This document shows positions 55,044 through 64,000 of a stretch of DNA of 64,000 bases, piece by piece (position 1 is the first letter of the stretch; the number at the start of each line of letters is the position of its first letter). A program made the translations under genes and the position numbers. The DNA lies in assembly GCF_022378335.1 (NCBI RefSeq), contig NZ_JAIQCI010000006.1, forward strand, positions 248,001 through 312,000, read 5' to 3'. This stretch comes from Croceicoccus hydrothermalis (GTDB lineage Bacteria > Pseudomonadota > Alphaproteobacteria > Sphingomonadales > Sphingomonadaceae). Below the pieces are notes generated by a model. It was not told the origin of the DNA, ran no database searches, and saw only the letters and a program-made list of their open reading frames with translations.

Positions 55044-56570
55044 ATGGTGACGGGGGGGACGAGCAACGGGCGGGACCACGACGAACGGGCGCGCGACAAT
55101 TTGCGGGCGGGAAAATCCGGCGTGGTCTGGCGCCGCATCATCGCCGATTGCGAAACGCCGGTGGGCGCCGCGGTCAAGCTGATGCAGGCGGAGCGCGGCG
55201 ATTTCCTGCTCGAATCGGTCGAAGGCGGGGAGACACGCGGGCGCTACAGCCTCATCGGGCTGGACCCCGATCTGGTATTTCGCGCAAAGGGCACGCGCGC
55301 CGAAATCAATCGCGACTGGCGCCGGGATCGTGACGGTTTCGCCGCGATGGACACCGGCCCGCTTGACAGCCTGCGGGCGCTTGTTGCCGAATGCACGTTC
55401 GATGTGCCGGACGAATTGCCCCCGGCATTGGCGTGCCTCGTCGGCTATTTCGGATATGAAACCATCGGCCTTGTCGAAACGGTGGGCCGGCCTGCGCCCA
55501 ATCCGCTCGACCTGCCCGACATGCTTTTCGTGCGGCCGACGGTCCTGCTCGTTTTCGACAGCCTGAAGGATGCGGTGTTCTGCATCGCACCGGTCTGGGC
55601 CGGCGGCGGGGCGGACGATGCGGTTACGGGCGCTGTGGAACGCGTGGAAACCTGCCTCGCGCGGCTTTCAGGGGCACGCCTGCCCCGCAACGATGCAGGG
55701 ATCGCCCATCCCGAAATCGCGGCGAGCCCTTGCGTGCCAGCCGAAACCTATCGGGACATGGCGCTCCGGGCGAAGGACTACATCACCGCCGGCGATATTT
55801 TTCAGGTCGTTCTGGCGCAGCGTTTCACCACGCCCTTCGAATTGCCGCCGCTCGCCCTCTATCGTGCATTGCGGCGGATCAACCCCTCGCCCTTTCTCTA
55901 TTTCCTCGACCTTCCCGGCTTTGCCCTTACCGGGTCCAGCCCGGAAATCCTGGTGCGGGTCCGCGATGGCGAAGTCACGATCCGGCCCATCGCCGGAACC
56001 CGGCCGCGCGGCGACACGCCGCAGCGCGATGCCGCGAACCGCGCCGAACTGCTTGCCGATCCGAAGGAACGGGCCGAACATCTCATGCTGCTCGATCTCG
56101 GGCGCAACGACGTGGGCCGGGTGGCACAGGCCGGTACGGTGGAGGTGACCGACAGCTACGCGGTAGAGAACTATTCCCACGTCATGCATATCGTATCGAA
56201 CGTGGTCGGCCGGCTCGATGCAAAGCACGACGCGGTCGATGCGCTTTTCGCAGGGTTCCCGGCCGGCACGGTGAGCGGTGCGCCGAAGGTGCGCGCCTGT
56301 CAGATCATCGCGGAGCTGGAGCCGGAAACACGCGGCGCCTATGCGGGCGGGGTCGGCTATTTCGCGCCGGACGGTTCGGTCGACAGCTGCATCGTGCTGC
56401 GCACCGCGGTGGTGAAGGACGGGACCATGCATGTGCAGGCGGGTGCAGGCATCGTCGCCGACAGCGATCCCGACGCGGAACAACGCGAATGCGAGGCGAA
56501 ATCGGGCGCTCTGTTCGCCGCCGCGCGCGAGGCTGTCCGCATGGCGGGAGAGCCGGATTACGGGCAGTGA
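55044..56570 (+). CDS. trpE: Anthranilate synthase component I
   Basis: Converts chorismate to anthranilate using ammonia from TrpG. The 508-residue product carries the tryptophan-sensing region ([20 protein letters not shown], the LLES motif), then the chorismate-binding core: [58 protein letters not shown] and [12 protein letters not shown]. No leader peptide or attenuator fits the 4-bp gap after ppiD. Its stop shares a base with the next gene (TGATG), which unexpectedly is not trpG. Confidence 0.97.
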   Translation: MVTGGTSNGRDHDERARDNLRAGKSGVVWRRIIADCETPVGAAVKLMQAERGDFLLESVEGGETRGRYSLIGLDPDLVFRAKGTRAEINRDWRRDRDGFAAMDTGPLDSLRALVAECTFDVPDELPPALACLVGYFGYETIGLVETVGRPAPNPLDLPDMLFVRPTVLLVFDSLKDAVFCIAPVWAGGGADDAVTGAVERVETCLARLSGARLPRNDAGIAHPEIAASPCVPAETYRDMALRAKDYITAGDIFQVVLAQRFTTPFELPPLALYRALRRINPSPFLYFLDLPGFALTGSSPEILVRVRDGEVTIRPIAGTRPRGDTPQRDAANRAELLADPKERAEHLMLLDLGRNDVGRVAQAGTVEVTDSYAVENYSHVMHIVSNVVGRLDAKHDAVDALFAGFPAGTVSGAPKVRACQIIAELEPETRGAYAGGVGYFAPDGSVDSCIVLRTAVVKDGTMHVQAGAGIVADSDPDAEQRECEAKSGALFAAAREAVRMAGEPDYGQ

Positions 56571-57337
56571 TGGCGCCGCGGCGCGCTATCCTCTTCGTCC
56601 TGATCGCCCTGTCCGCGTGCGGGGGGCAGGATGCCGCCGGGACGGCCGCGCCCCCGTGCCGGACCGAACGGTTCGAGGGGCAGCGTTTCACCCATTGCAT
56701 CGCCGATCCCGAACGGCACGAAATCGCGCTCTATCTCGACAGTGCGGATGGCCGCCCGCTCGAACGGTTCGGGGCGCTGCGCGATTTTCTGGGCGGGGAG
56801 GCGGACCGTATCGCCTTTGCCATGAATGCGGGCATGTATGGGGAGGATCTGCGCCCCATAGGCCTTTACGTCATCGATGGAGAGGAGCGCGTGCCTCTCA
56901 ACCGCAATGCGGGGCCGGGCAATTTTCACATGGCTCCCAATGGCGTGTTCTATGCCGACGATGCGGGATGGCATGTGGCGACGACCGACGATTACGCGGC
57001 GAGCGCCCCCTCGTCGCGGATCGCCACGCAATCGGGGCCAATGCTGGTGATCGGCGGCAAGCTGCACCCGAAGTTCGGCAAAAACGGACCCTCCCGCCAC
57101 TTTCGCAACGGTGTGGGCGTCGATCGGGACGGAAACGCCCATTTCGTGATCAGCGACGATATGGTTTCCTTTGGTCGCTTCGCCCGGTTTTTTCGCGATG
57201 TCGCAAAAACGCCCGATGCGCTCTATCTCGACGGGTCCGTGTCGGGATTGTGGGACCCCGAAGGCGAGCGGATGGATGCCGCGCCCCCGCTTGGCCCCTT
57301 GATTGCGGTGCGCAACTCCGCAAAGGCAGAGCCATGA
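56570..57337 (+). CDS. NAGPA-like phosphodiester glycosidase family lipoprotein
   Basis: A 255-residue exported protein placed between trpE and trpG. The N-terminus is a lipoprotein signal ([13 protein letters not shown], Cys17). The rest matches the phosphodiester glycosidase (NAGPA, DUF2233) family: [63 protein letters not shown] and [12 protein letters not shown]. It overlaps both trp genes (1 bp and 4 bp), so it is fully embedded in the operon. No link to tryptophan synthesis is known to me. Enzymatic substrate unknown. Confidence 0.9.
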   Translation: MAPRRAILFVLIALSACGGQDAAGTAAPPCRTERFEGQRFTHCIADPERHEIALYLDSADGRPLERFGALRDFLGGEADRIAFAMNAGMYGEDLRPIGLYVIDGEERVPLNRNAGPGNFHMAPNGVFYADDAGWHVATTDDYAASAPSSRIATQSGPMLVIGGKLHPKFGKNGPSRHFRNGVGVDRDGNAHFVISDDMVSFGRFARFFRDVAKTPDALYLDGSVSGLWDPEGERMDAAPPLGPLIAVRNSAKAEP

Positions 57338-57945
57338 TCCTCGTCATCGACAATTACGACAGCTTCACCTGGAACCTGGTCCATTATCTGATGGAGATGG
57401 GAGCCGAGGTCGAGGTCGTGCGCAACGATGCCATCACCGCCGCGCGCGCCATCGCGAGCGGCGCATCCGGCTTCCTCCTTTCCCCCGGTCCCTGCACTCC
57501 GAACGAGGCGGGGGTGAGCCTCGATCTCGTCGCGGCATGCGCGGATGCGGGGCGCCCGCTGCTCGGCGTGTGCCTCGGCCATCAGGCGATCGGTCAGCAT
57601 TTCGGCGGCACGGTCGTGCGCGGCGGGCTGATGCATGGAAAGACTTCGCCGGTCACGCACGACGGCGACGGCGTTTTTGCCGGACTGCCCTCGCCCTTCG
57701 TCGCGACCCGCTACCACAGCCTCGTGGTCGAGGATGTGCCCGACTGCCTCGTCGTGAACGCATGGACCCCGCGGCCCGAACAGGACGGCATCCACGCCAT
57801 GGGCTTTCGCCATCGCGACCTTCCCATCCACGGCGTGCAGTTTCATCCCGAAAGCATCGCGACCGAGAATGGTCACGCCCTGCTCGCCAATTTCCTGCGC
57901 ATCTGCGGCATTGCGGCGACCCTGCCGGCAAGGGTGACGGCATGA
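57334..57945 (+). CDS. trpG: Anthranilate synthase component II (glutamine amidotransferase)
   Basis: Provides ammonia to TrpE. The 203-residue class I amidotransferase opens [19 protein letters not shown], has [11 protein letters not shown], the nucleophile Cys80 in [15 protein letters not shown] and the catalytic His-Glu in [14 protein letters not shown]. It overlaps the preceding lipoprotein gene and trpD by 4 bp each. It could also serve aminodeoxychorismate synthase, as some TrpG do. Confidence 0.97.
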   Translation: MILVIDNYDSFTWNLVHYLMEMGAEVEVVRNDAITAARAIASGASGFLLSPGPCTPNEAGVSLDLVAACADAGRPLLGVCLGHQAIGQHFGGTVVRGGLMHGKTSPVTHDGDGVFAGLPSPFVATRYHSLVVEDVPDCLVVNAWTPRPEQDGIHAMGFRHRDLPIHGVQFHPESIATENGHALLANFLRICGIAATLPARVTA

Positions 57946-58904
57946 CGCTCTCGCTCCTGGAAACGAGCGAACTGTTCGGGCGGATGCTCGACGGGATGAT
58001 GCCGGACACGGACATTGCTGACACGCTGGTCATGATGGCCGAGCGGGGTGAAACGGCGGAGGAGATTGCCGGCGCGGCCACCGCGATGCGCGAACGGATG
58101 CTGCCGGTCGCCGCGGTCGAGGGGGCGATCGACGTTTGCGGCACCGGCGGCGACGGGCAGCACAGCCTGAACGTGTCGACGGCGGTGGCGCTCGTCGTCG
58201 CGGCAGCGGGGGTGCCGGTGGCAAAGCATGGCAACCGCGCCGCGTCGAGCAAGGCGGGCGGCGCCGATACGCTGGAAATGCTGGGCCTCGACCTTGCGCG
58301 GGCGGGGCACCGCGCCGAGGATACCCTGCCCGACCTCGGCATCGCATTCCTGTTTGCGCAGTCCCACCATCCTGCGCTTGCCCGGATCGCACCCATTCGT
58401 CGTGAGCTCGGCCGCCGCACGATCTTCAACCTCATCGGTCCTCTCGCCAATCCGGCGGGCGTGCGGCGGCAATTGATCGGCGTCGCGCGGCCCGAATTCG
58501 TGCCCACCTATGCCGAGGCGATGCGCCTGCTCGGCACGGAACGCGCGATGATCGTGTCGGGGATGGAGGGGCTCGACGAATTGTCGATCGCCGGGCCGAG
58601 CCGGGTCGCGGCCATCGGCATGGATGTGCCGGGTACGCTGACGCCCGCCGATGCCGGGCTGCCGGCCCATCCGCTCGATGCCATTCGCGGCGGCGATGCG
58701 GCATATAACGCCGATGCGCTTCGGCGGCTGGTCATGGGCGAACAGGGCGCCTATCGCGATGCGGTCGTGCTGAACGCAGGCGCCGCCCTGTGGCTTGCGG
58801 GCATGGCCCCCGACCTTCGCGCCGGGGCGGAGGAAGCAGGCGAAACCATCGACAAGGGGCTGGCGAACGCGCTCCTCAATTGCTGGATCGATACGGTCAA
58901 ATGA
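57942..58904 (+). CDS. trpD: Anthranilate phosphoribosyltransferase
   Basis: Transfers phosphoribose from PRPP to anthranilate. The 320-residue protein has [20 protein letters not shown] (PRPP loop), [53 protein letters not shown] and [14 protein letters not shown], all expected for TrpD. Four-base ATGA overlaps with trpG and trpC show tight coupling. Confidence 0.97.
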   Translation: MTLSLLETSELFGRMLDGMMPDTDIADTLVMMAERGETAEEIAGAATAMRERMLPVAAVEGAIDVCGTGGDGQHSLNVSTAVALVVAAAGVPVAKHGNRAASSKAGGADTLEMLGLDLARAGHRAEDTLPDLGIAFLFAQSHHPALARIAPIRRELGRRTIFNLIGPLANPAGVRRQLIGVARPEFVPTYAEAMRLLGTERAMIVSGMEGLDELSIAGPSRVAAIGMDVPGTLTPADAGLPAHPLDAIRGGDAAYNADALRRLVMGEQGAYRDAVVLNAGAALWLAGMAPDLRAGAEEAGETIDKGLANALLNCWIDTVK

Positions 58905-59689
58905 CGAACAAGCTCATCGAAATCTGCTCCAACACCCGCGCCCAGGTCGAACGGCGCCGGACAGAACGCACAATCGGCACGCTCGACCTCGCCGCGCGCG
59001 GGCGCGAACCGGTGCGCGGGTTCGAAAGCCGTCTGCGCGACGCATCGCGGGACGGGTTCGGCCTGATCGCCGAAATCAAGCGGGCGTCCCCATCCAAGGG
59101 CTTGATAAGGGCGGATTTCGATCCTGAATCGCATGCGCGGGACTACGCCGCCGGTGGGGCGACCTGTCTTTCCGTGCTGACCGACGAAACCTATTTTCAG
59201 GGGCACGCCGACTATCTCGTCGCCGCGCGGCAGGCCTGCTCCCTCCCCGTGCTATGCAAGGATTTCATGGTCGATCCGTGGCAGGTGGCGGAGGCGCGCG
59301 CCATCGGGGCCGATGCCATCCTGATCATCGTCGCCGCTCTTGACGATGTGCAGATGGCAGAGATCGAGGCTGCGGCCCTCGAACGCGGGATGGACGTTTT
59401 GATCGAGGTGCATGACGAGGGTGAGATGGAGCGCGCCCTGGGGCTGCGCTCGCGCCTGCTCGGCGTGAACAACCGTGATCTGCGCAGCTTCGTGACCGAT
59501 CTCGCCGTGACCGAACGCTTGGCCGGGCTCGCCCCCGCCAATGCGCTGCTCGTCGGCGAAAGCGGCATCGCGACACACCAGGATTGCGAACGGCTCGCGC
59601 AAAGCGGCGTGCGCTGTTTCCTCGTCGGCGAAAGCCTCATGCGGCAGGACGATGTAGAAGGCGCGACCCGGCGCCTGCTCCACGGATGA
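58901..59689 (+). CDS. trpC: Indole-3-glycerol phosphate synthase
   Basis: Ring-closing step to indole-3-glycerol phosphate. The 262-residue TIM barrel has [20 protein letters not shown], the catalytic Lys in [49 protein letters not shown] and LVGESGI. It is a monofunctional TrpC; trpF, trpB and trpA are elsewhere. Overlaps trpD and moaC by 4 bp each. Confidence 0.97.
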   Translation: MTNKLIEICSNTRAQVERRRTERTIGTLDLAARGREPVRGFESRLRDASRDGFGLIAEIKRASPSKGLIRADFDPESHARDYAAGGATCLSVLTDETYFQGHADYLVAARQACSLPVLCKDFMVDPWQVAEARAIGADAILIIVAALDDVQMAEIEAAALERGMDVLIEVHDEGEMERALGLRSRLLGVNNRDLRSFVTDLAVTERLAGLAPANALLVGESGIATHQDCERLAQSGVRCFLVGESLMRQDDVEGATRRLLHG

Positions 59690-60177
59690 GCGAGCTCACC
59701 CATCTCGATGCCGAGGGCAATGCCCGCATGGTCGATGTCGGCGCGAAAGCCGTGACCCGGCGGGTCGCCGTCGCCTCCGGCCGGATCGTCATGTCCGCAC
59801 AGGCGCGCGAGGCGATCCGGCAGGGCACGGTGCAAAAGGGCGACGTGCTCGCCACCGCGCGCGTCGCGGGCATCATGGCGGCGAAGCGGACAGGCGAGCT
59901 CATCCCGCTGTGTCATCCGCTCGGCCTCGATTCCGTGGCGATCGACTTCGCGTGGGAGAGCGACGCCCTGCGCGTTACGGCCACCGCCGCCATCTCTGCG
60001 AAAACCGGCATCGAAATGGAAGCGATTACCGCAAGCTGCGTCGCACTGATGACCATCTATGACATGGCGAAGGCGATCGACAAGGGGATGGTGATCGACG
60101 CGGTCCGCCTGATCGCGAAGGATGGCGGAAAATCGGGCCGCTGGCGCGCCGCAGGGTTCGAGGATTTCGAACCGTGA
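59686..60177 (+). CDS. moaC: Cyclic pyranopterin monophosphate synthase
   Basis: Second step of molybdenum cofactor synthesis. The 163-residue protein begins [20 protein letters not shown] and has [40 protein letters not shown] and DGGKSGRWR, the conserved MoaC active-site segments. It overlaps trpC and moeA by 4 bp each; joining trp and moa genes is a known alphaproteobacterial arrangement. Confidence 0.96.
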   Translation: MSELTHLDAEGNARMVDVGAKAVTRRVAVASGRIVMSAQAREAIRQGTVQKGDVLATARVAGIMAAKRTGELIPLCHPLGLDSVAIDFAWESDALRVTATAAISAKTGIEMEAITASCVALMTIYDMAKAIDKGMVIDAVRLIAKDGGKSGRWRAAGFEDFEP

Positions 60178-61364
60178 CCCCGTTGCTCGACCTCGAAGAC
60201 GCGCAGCAAAGGCTCTTGGCCATGGCCGCGCCGACGCAAGGCGAGACGATTGCGGTCGAGAGCGCCGCGGGGCGTTACCTTGCCGAACCGCTGCTCGCCC
60301 GGCGGACGCAGCCGTCGCACCCGCTTTCGGCGATGGACGGATGGGCGGTGCGCGGCGCCGACATGCCCGGACCATGGACGATCGCCGGGGAAAGCGCGGC
60401 CGGCCATCCCTTCGCCGAAGAAGTCGATGCGGGCCGTGCGGTGCGCATTTCGACCGGCGCCATCGTACCGCCGGGCGCCGACGCGGTTCTCGTGCAGGAA
60501 GAGTGCCGGCGTGACGGCAATACGCTCCATTTCGCAGGAACGGCGCCCGATCCGCTGTCCCGCCACATTCGCCCGCGCGGGCTCGATTTCACCGAGGGTT
60601 CGGTTCTCCTGAGCGCTGGCGCGCGGTTGAGCCCCGCCGCCCTCGCCCTCGCGATCGGCGGCGGACATGGCACGGTGCCGGTGCGGCGCCGACCGCGGGT
60701 GACCATCCTCGATTGCGGCGACGAATTGCGGGCCCCGGGCGAACCGCTGGGTCCGGGCGACTTGCCGGCCAGCAACGGGCCGATGCTGACCGCGATGTGC
60801 GGCGAGCTGCCCTGCGATGTGACACGCCGCGGACCCGTCGCCGATGAGCGGGAGGCGCTCCTCGCCGCGTTCGGAACGGCAGACGACGCCGATCTGGTCA
60901 TCACAAGCGGCGGTGCATCGGTGGGCGATCACGATCTGATCCGGCCGACCCTGGAATCCATGGGGGCTGAACTCGCATTCTGGCGCGTGGCGATGAAGCC
61001 GGGCAAGCCGGTGATGGTCGCGCGCAGGGGGCGGCAGATCGTGCTCGGCCTGCCGGGCAATCCGGTGTCCTGCTTCGTCACCGCATTCCTGTTCGCCCTC
61101 CCCCTTATCCGCGCCATGAACGGCTGTACCAACCCTCTCCCTACTGCGCAGACCATGCCGCTGCGCGGTTCGCTCGAACCGGTCGGGAAAAGAGCGGAAT
61201 TCATTCGCGCACGCATTCACGAAGGCATGGTCGAACCCCTGCGGCTTCAGGATAGCGGTGCGATCGCTCCGCTTGCCGTGGCAGATGCCCTGATCGTTCG
61301 CCCGGCGCACGCAAAATGCATCCAAAACGGAGACGACGTGCCCATCTTTCGCCTATATGGTTAG
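60174..61364 (+). CDS. moeA: Molybdopterin molybdenumtransferase
   Basis: Inserts molybdate into adenylated molybdopterin. The 396-residue product starts at GTG 60174 (GTGA overlap with moaC). It has [62 protein letters not shown] and [17 protein letters not shown], the normal MoeA set. It lies 86 bp before lexA, and the SOS box in between separates the two transcriptionally. Confidence 0.96.
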   Translation: MTPLLDLEDAQQRLLAMAAPTQGETIAVESAAGRYLAEPLLARRTQPSHPLSAMDGWAVRGADMPGPWTIAGESAAGHPFAEEVDAGRAVRISTGAIVPPGADAVLVQEECRRDGNTLHFAGTAPDPLSRHIRPRGLDFTEGSVLLSAGARLSPAALALAIGGGHGTVPVRRRPRVTILDCGDELRAPGEPLGPGDLPASNGPMLTAMCGELPCDVTRRGPVADEREALLAAFGTADDADLVITSGGASVGDHDLIRPTLESMGAELAFWRVAMKPGKPVMVARRGRQIVLGLPGNPVSCFVTAFLFALPLIRAMNGCTNPLPTAQTMPLRGSLEPVGKRAEFIRARIHEGMVEPLRLQDSGAIAPLAVADALIVRPAHAKCIQNGDDVPIFRLYG

Positions 61365-61400
61365 AAGGACGATTGACGGCGTTCCGTTTGTTGCCTAACT

Positions 61401-61415
61401 GTTCCTTATTCGTTC
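61401..61415 (+). promoter_or_regulatory. LexA-binding SOS box
   Basis: GTTC (61401-61404), seven bases, GTTC (61412-61415): an exact alphaproteobacterial SOS box of the GTTC-N7-GTTC type, 35 bp before the lexA start. It implies autoregulation of lexA. Confidence 0.9.
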
Positions 61416-61450
61416 ACGGATTGATTTCGTAGAACAGGAGGAACGAACCG

Positions 61451-62128
61451 ATGCTCACGCGCAAGCAGCATGAATTGCTGGTATTTATTCAGGACCGGCT
61501 CGACGAAACCGGGATCTCCCCCTCGTTCGAGGAGATGAAGGACGCGATCGACCTGAAATCGAAATCGGGTGTGCATCGGCTCATTTCCGCGCTCGAAGAA
61601 CGTGGCTTCATACGCCGCCTCCCCAACCGCGCCCGCGCGCTCGAGGTGATACGCCAGACCGATCGTCCCGGCGCGGACTCGAAGGTGGAGGCCGGAACCG
61701 TCGTGCCCCTCAACCGCAAGAGCGGCAACACTGCGCCCGCAAATGACGTCGTCGAAATCCCGCTGCACGGCCGTATTGCCGCGGGCATGCCGATCGAGGC
61801 GCTCGAGGATCAGCAGATGCTGCCGGTGCCGGCCGCATTGCTCGGTGCCGGCGAGCATTATGCGCTCGAAGTGTCGGGGGATTCCATGATCGAGGCCGGA
61901 ATTTTCGATGGCGATTTCGCACTCGTCCGCCGTACCGAAGAGGCGCGCGATGGCGAGATTATCGTCGCTCTCGTCCATGGTGTGGAGGCGACTTTGAAAT
62001 ATCTGCATCGCGATGCCGGAAAGGTTCGCCTCGATCCTGCCAATGCAGCGTATGAGGCCCAGGTATACGACGCTCACGATGTGCAGGTGCAAGGACGGCT
62101 TGCGGGTCTCCTGCGGCGCTATCACTGA
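61451..62128 (+). CDS. lexA: LexA repressor
   Basis: SOS-response repressor and self-cleaving protease, 225 residues. The winged helix is at 1-65 ([20 protein letters not shown] recognition helix region). The cleavage site is Ala111-Gly112 in [11 protein letters not shown], with catalytic Ser145 ([10 protein letters not shown]) and Lys183 ([11 protein letters not shown]). The linker of about 35 residues is typical for alphaproteobacteria. AGGAGG lies upstream of the ATG, and an SOS box precedes it. It converges with comEC, 19 bp apart. Confidence 0.97.
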   Translation: MLTRKQHELLVFIQDRLDETGISPSFEEMKDAIDLKSKSGVHRLISALEERGFIRRLPNRARALEVIRQTDRPGADSKVEAGTVVPLNRKSGNTAPANDVVEIPLHGRIAAGMPIEALEDQQMLPVPAALLGAGEHYALEVSGDSMIEAGIFDGDFALVRRTEEARDGEIIVALVHGVEATLKYLHRDAGKVRLDPANAAYEAQVYDAHDVQVQGRLAGLLRRYH

Positions 62129-62147
62129 GAAGAGAGGGGCGCCTTCG

Positions 62148-64000
62148 TCATTTCATCGCCTGTGCCGGCACCCCGCTGCGCCGCCAGCCGTGCCCGTCAC
62201 CGGGATTGCGGGCATAGGCGATGGCCCCACTTTCGAAATCGTATGTCATGCCGCCCCTGCGCGTAAGCAGGGCGCGATCCGCCTTCAGACTGCGCGGCTT
62301 GCACGCGCCGGGTAACTTCCACTCCGCGATCACGATATCGCTGTCGGTGCATGCCGCAACCATCGCCGCGTAATCGACGGTCGCCCGGCGCTGCGACACC
62401 ATGATGCGCCGTTGCCGCATTTCGAACCGGCAAAAGGCGCGGTTGCATTCCGCTCCCGGAATGTTTTCCAGTCTCGCGTAATCGCCGATGTCAGGATCGA
62501 CACCGGCATGTTCGAGCAGCGCATCGCGCGTGAAACCGGCGCGGTCGCGCAACAGATAGATCCGCCCGCTTTCGTCCGCGATCGCGACATGCCGGCCCTC
62601 CGCCGCTATCATGAGATCGGGTGCAGGCTGTATCGCCAGCATCACGACCCCCGTTCCCATCGGGATCAACCCGTACAATCGGATGCGCCCCGACCAAAGC
62701 GCACACCAGAAAAACCCCGCGGCAAACAGAAGGATGGACCATAGCGGCGGCTGCGCCCGCAGGATCACCGAATTCTCCGAACCGGATGCCAGAAACGCAA
62801 TTTCGATCAGCGCCTGAAGCGCCCACCCCGTCGCCATCCATACCGGGCCGCCCAGCCCGATCAGATCCAGCGCGAGCGACAGGCCGAGCAACGGCATGAC
62901 CAATGCGGTCGTGAGCGGTATCGCCACCAGATTGGCGAAAGGCCCGAACACCCCGGTGCGATGAAAATGAAAGAGGACGAGCGGCGACAAGCACGCCTCG
63001 ACCACCAGCCCGGTCAGGAAAAGAGCCACGACCGGACGCCACCATCCGCGCCCCTCTTCGCGGCGCGCAAGGAAATCCTGTATCCCCGCACTGTTGTGAA
63101 AGGCGACGATGGCGATCACGGCGGCAAAGCTGAATTGAAAGGACGGACCGACGACGGCTTCCGGCCAGAAAAACATGATCGTCATCGCCGCAATCGCGAT
63201 CAGGCGCAGGGAGAGCGCCTGCCGCCCGACAGACAATGCGAACAGAACGAGAAACGATGCGATGCATGCGCGGATCGTCGGCAATGCCGCCCCGGTAAGC
63301 AGGGTATAACCGAGCGCCGCCCCCGCCCCCGCCGTCCCCGCGAGGATCGGCAGGCGCCAACGCAAAGCGACGGCAGGAAACAGCCCGCCAATCCGCATCA
63401 CCACGAACCAGGCGATCGCCACCACCGCCCCGACATGCAGCCCGCTGATCGACAGCAGGTGCGCCAGTCCGGCGTCGCGCATCGCCTGCGCGCTAATTTC
63501 GTCGATGGCGCTGCGGTCACCACTCGCCAGCGTGGCGCCGATGGCGACGGCGGCGGCGTCGATACCGGCAACCGTATCGAGCCGTTCGCGCACATGACGG
63601 GCGAGATCGCGGCGCCATGCACCCAACCCTCCACCCGTCGGCGATGCCTCGGCGGCGACCCCGGCCGCCCCCGGCGCGATGAGGCGCGGCGGATCGAGCG
63701 CCGATCCCGTGGCGGCCACGCCGTCGAACCACGCGACCCGCGCGAAATCGTAAGCGCCCGGCAACACCGGATGCGTCGGCGGGGTCAGTCGTGCACGAAC
63801 CGCGATATTGGCCCCCTCCTTGAGAAACGGGCGGTCATCCTCGGCCTTGATATTGATGCGCGCGCGGATCGTGCGCTCCTCCCGCGGGTCGCGCGTCGCG
63901 ATCATGAGCCGCACGCGATTCAGGGATGGTTGCTCCTCCCGCTCCAGCACGGTGGCCGTGATGGGCGCCACGACCGGCCCGCCGATGGGGGGCGTCCCAA
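62148..64000 (-). CDS. comEC: ComEC/Rec2-family DNA-uptake channel, partial at the 5' end
   Basis: Inner-membrane channel homologue for DNA uptake. The open frame continues past 64000, so the N-terminus is missing. Visible are a DUF4131-like part (LNRVRLMIATRDPREERTIR), the competence domain with AHLLSISGLHVGAVVAIAWF and GAALPTIRACIASFLVLFAL, and about eight membrane helices. The C-terminal 190 residues correspond to the metallo-beta-lactamase-like position but lack HxHxDH, so that domain looks degenerate. Expression and competence unknown. Confidence 0.9.
   Translation of the reverse strand, partial: GTPPIGGPVVAPITATVLEREEQPSLNRVRLMIATRDPREERTIRARINIKAEDDRPFLKEGANIAVRARLTPPTHPVLPGAYDFARVAWFDGVAATGSALDPPRLIAPGAAGVAAEASPTGGGLGAWRRDLARHVRERLDTVAGIDAAAVAIGATLASGDRSAIDEISAQAMRDAGLAHLLSISGLHVGAVVAIAWFVVMRIGGLFPAVALRWRLPILAGTAGAGAALGYTLLTGAALPTIRACIASFLVLFALSVGRQALSLRLIAIAAMTIMFFWPEAVVGPSFQFSFAAVIAIVAFHNSAGIQDFLARREEGRGWWRPVVALFLTGLVVEACLSPLVLFHFHRTGVFGPFANLVAIPLTTALVMPLLGLSLALDLIGLGGPVWMATGWALQALIEIAFLASGSENSVILRAQPPLWSILLFAAGFFWCALWSGRIRLYGLIPMGTGVVMLAIQPAPDLMIAAEGRHVAIADESGRIYLLRDRAGFTRDALLEHAGVDPDIGDYARLENIPGAECNRAFCRFEMRQRRIMVSQRRATVDYAAMVAACTDSDIVIAEWKLPGACKPRSLKADRALLTRRGGMTYDFESGAIAYARNPGDGHGWRRSGVPAQAMK

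Overview
This 64 kb window is GC-rich chromosomal DNA that looks like an alphaproteobacterium of the order Sphingomonadales (Sphingomonas/Erythrobacter type). The signs are a CcrM-type GANTC methyltransferase next to rnhB, split gcvPA, split pntAA/pntAB next to a 40-residue aa3-oxidase subunit IV, a trpGDC-moaC-moeA-lexA block, a GTTC-N7-GTTC LexA box, DUF1285-Nudix-cca, a ROSE-type leader, and a TonB-receptor/tryptophan-halogenase sugar locus. I cannot name a genus from the sequence alone. No integrase, transposase, phage gene or CRISPR array was seen. Nearly everything is core or metabolic.

Layout. 1-7957: a glycine-riboswitch-led gcvT-gcvH-gcvPA operon, an SDR-like protein overlapping a dGTPase, a racemase-fold protein lacking one catalytic Cys, the proton-translocating transhydrogenase operon and the oxidase subunit IV. 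8334-14619: an NtrC-like regulator with a degenerate AAA+ domain, DUF1643, folP, ccrM (with five GANTC sites upstream), rnhB and a PQQ-type sugar dehydrogenase lipoprotein. 14729-26554: GNAT, DUF1285, Nudix, cca, a membrane aspartic protease, a DEAD-box helicase, parC, a PfpI-like protein, a 2Fe-2S ferredoxin with two tandem cysteine desulfurases, and an alpha/beta hydrolase.

26653-33074: a single-domain response regulator, then a copper locus. A CsoR repressor heads an operon (DUF411, glutaredoxin-MauE fusion, DUF305, lipoprotein) diverging from copA-copB, with two CsoR-like operators between. 33075-33936 holds no convincing gene and may be decayed. 33937-46880: an alpha-glucan/maltose utilisation locus made of TonB receptor, flavin-dependent halogenase homologue, secreted alpha-amylase, GH13 alpha-glucosidase and secreted GH97 on one strand, and LacI regulator plus MFS sugar transporter on the other. 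Two nearly identical operator-like palindromes lie in its two control regions.

46997-64000: tRNA-Arg(CCT), DUF1178/nitrilase/grxC, a small heat-shock gene behind a RpoH-like promoter and ROSE-like RNA thermometer, pyrG, secG, tpiA, a PpiD-like foldase, and a tightly packed trpE-(NAGPA-like lipoprotein)-trpG-trpD-trpC-moaC-moeA run followed by lexA with its own SOS box. A ComEC homologue runs off the right edge. I found no wholly new system. The best candidates for something under-described are the copper operon with its Grx-MauE/DUF411/DUF305 set, the halogenase inside the sugar locus, the NtrC-like protein with GAFAGA, and the NAGPA-like lipoprotein inside the trp operon.
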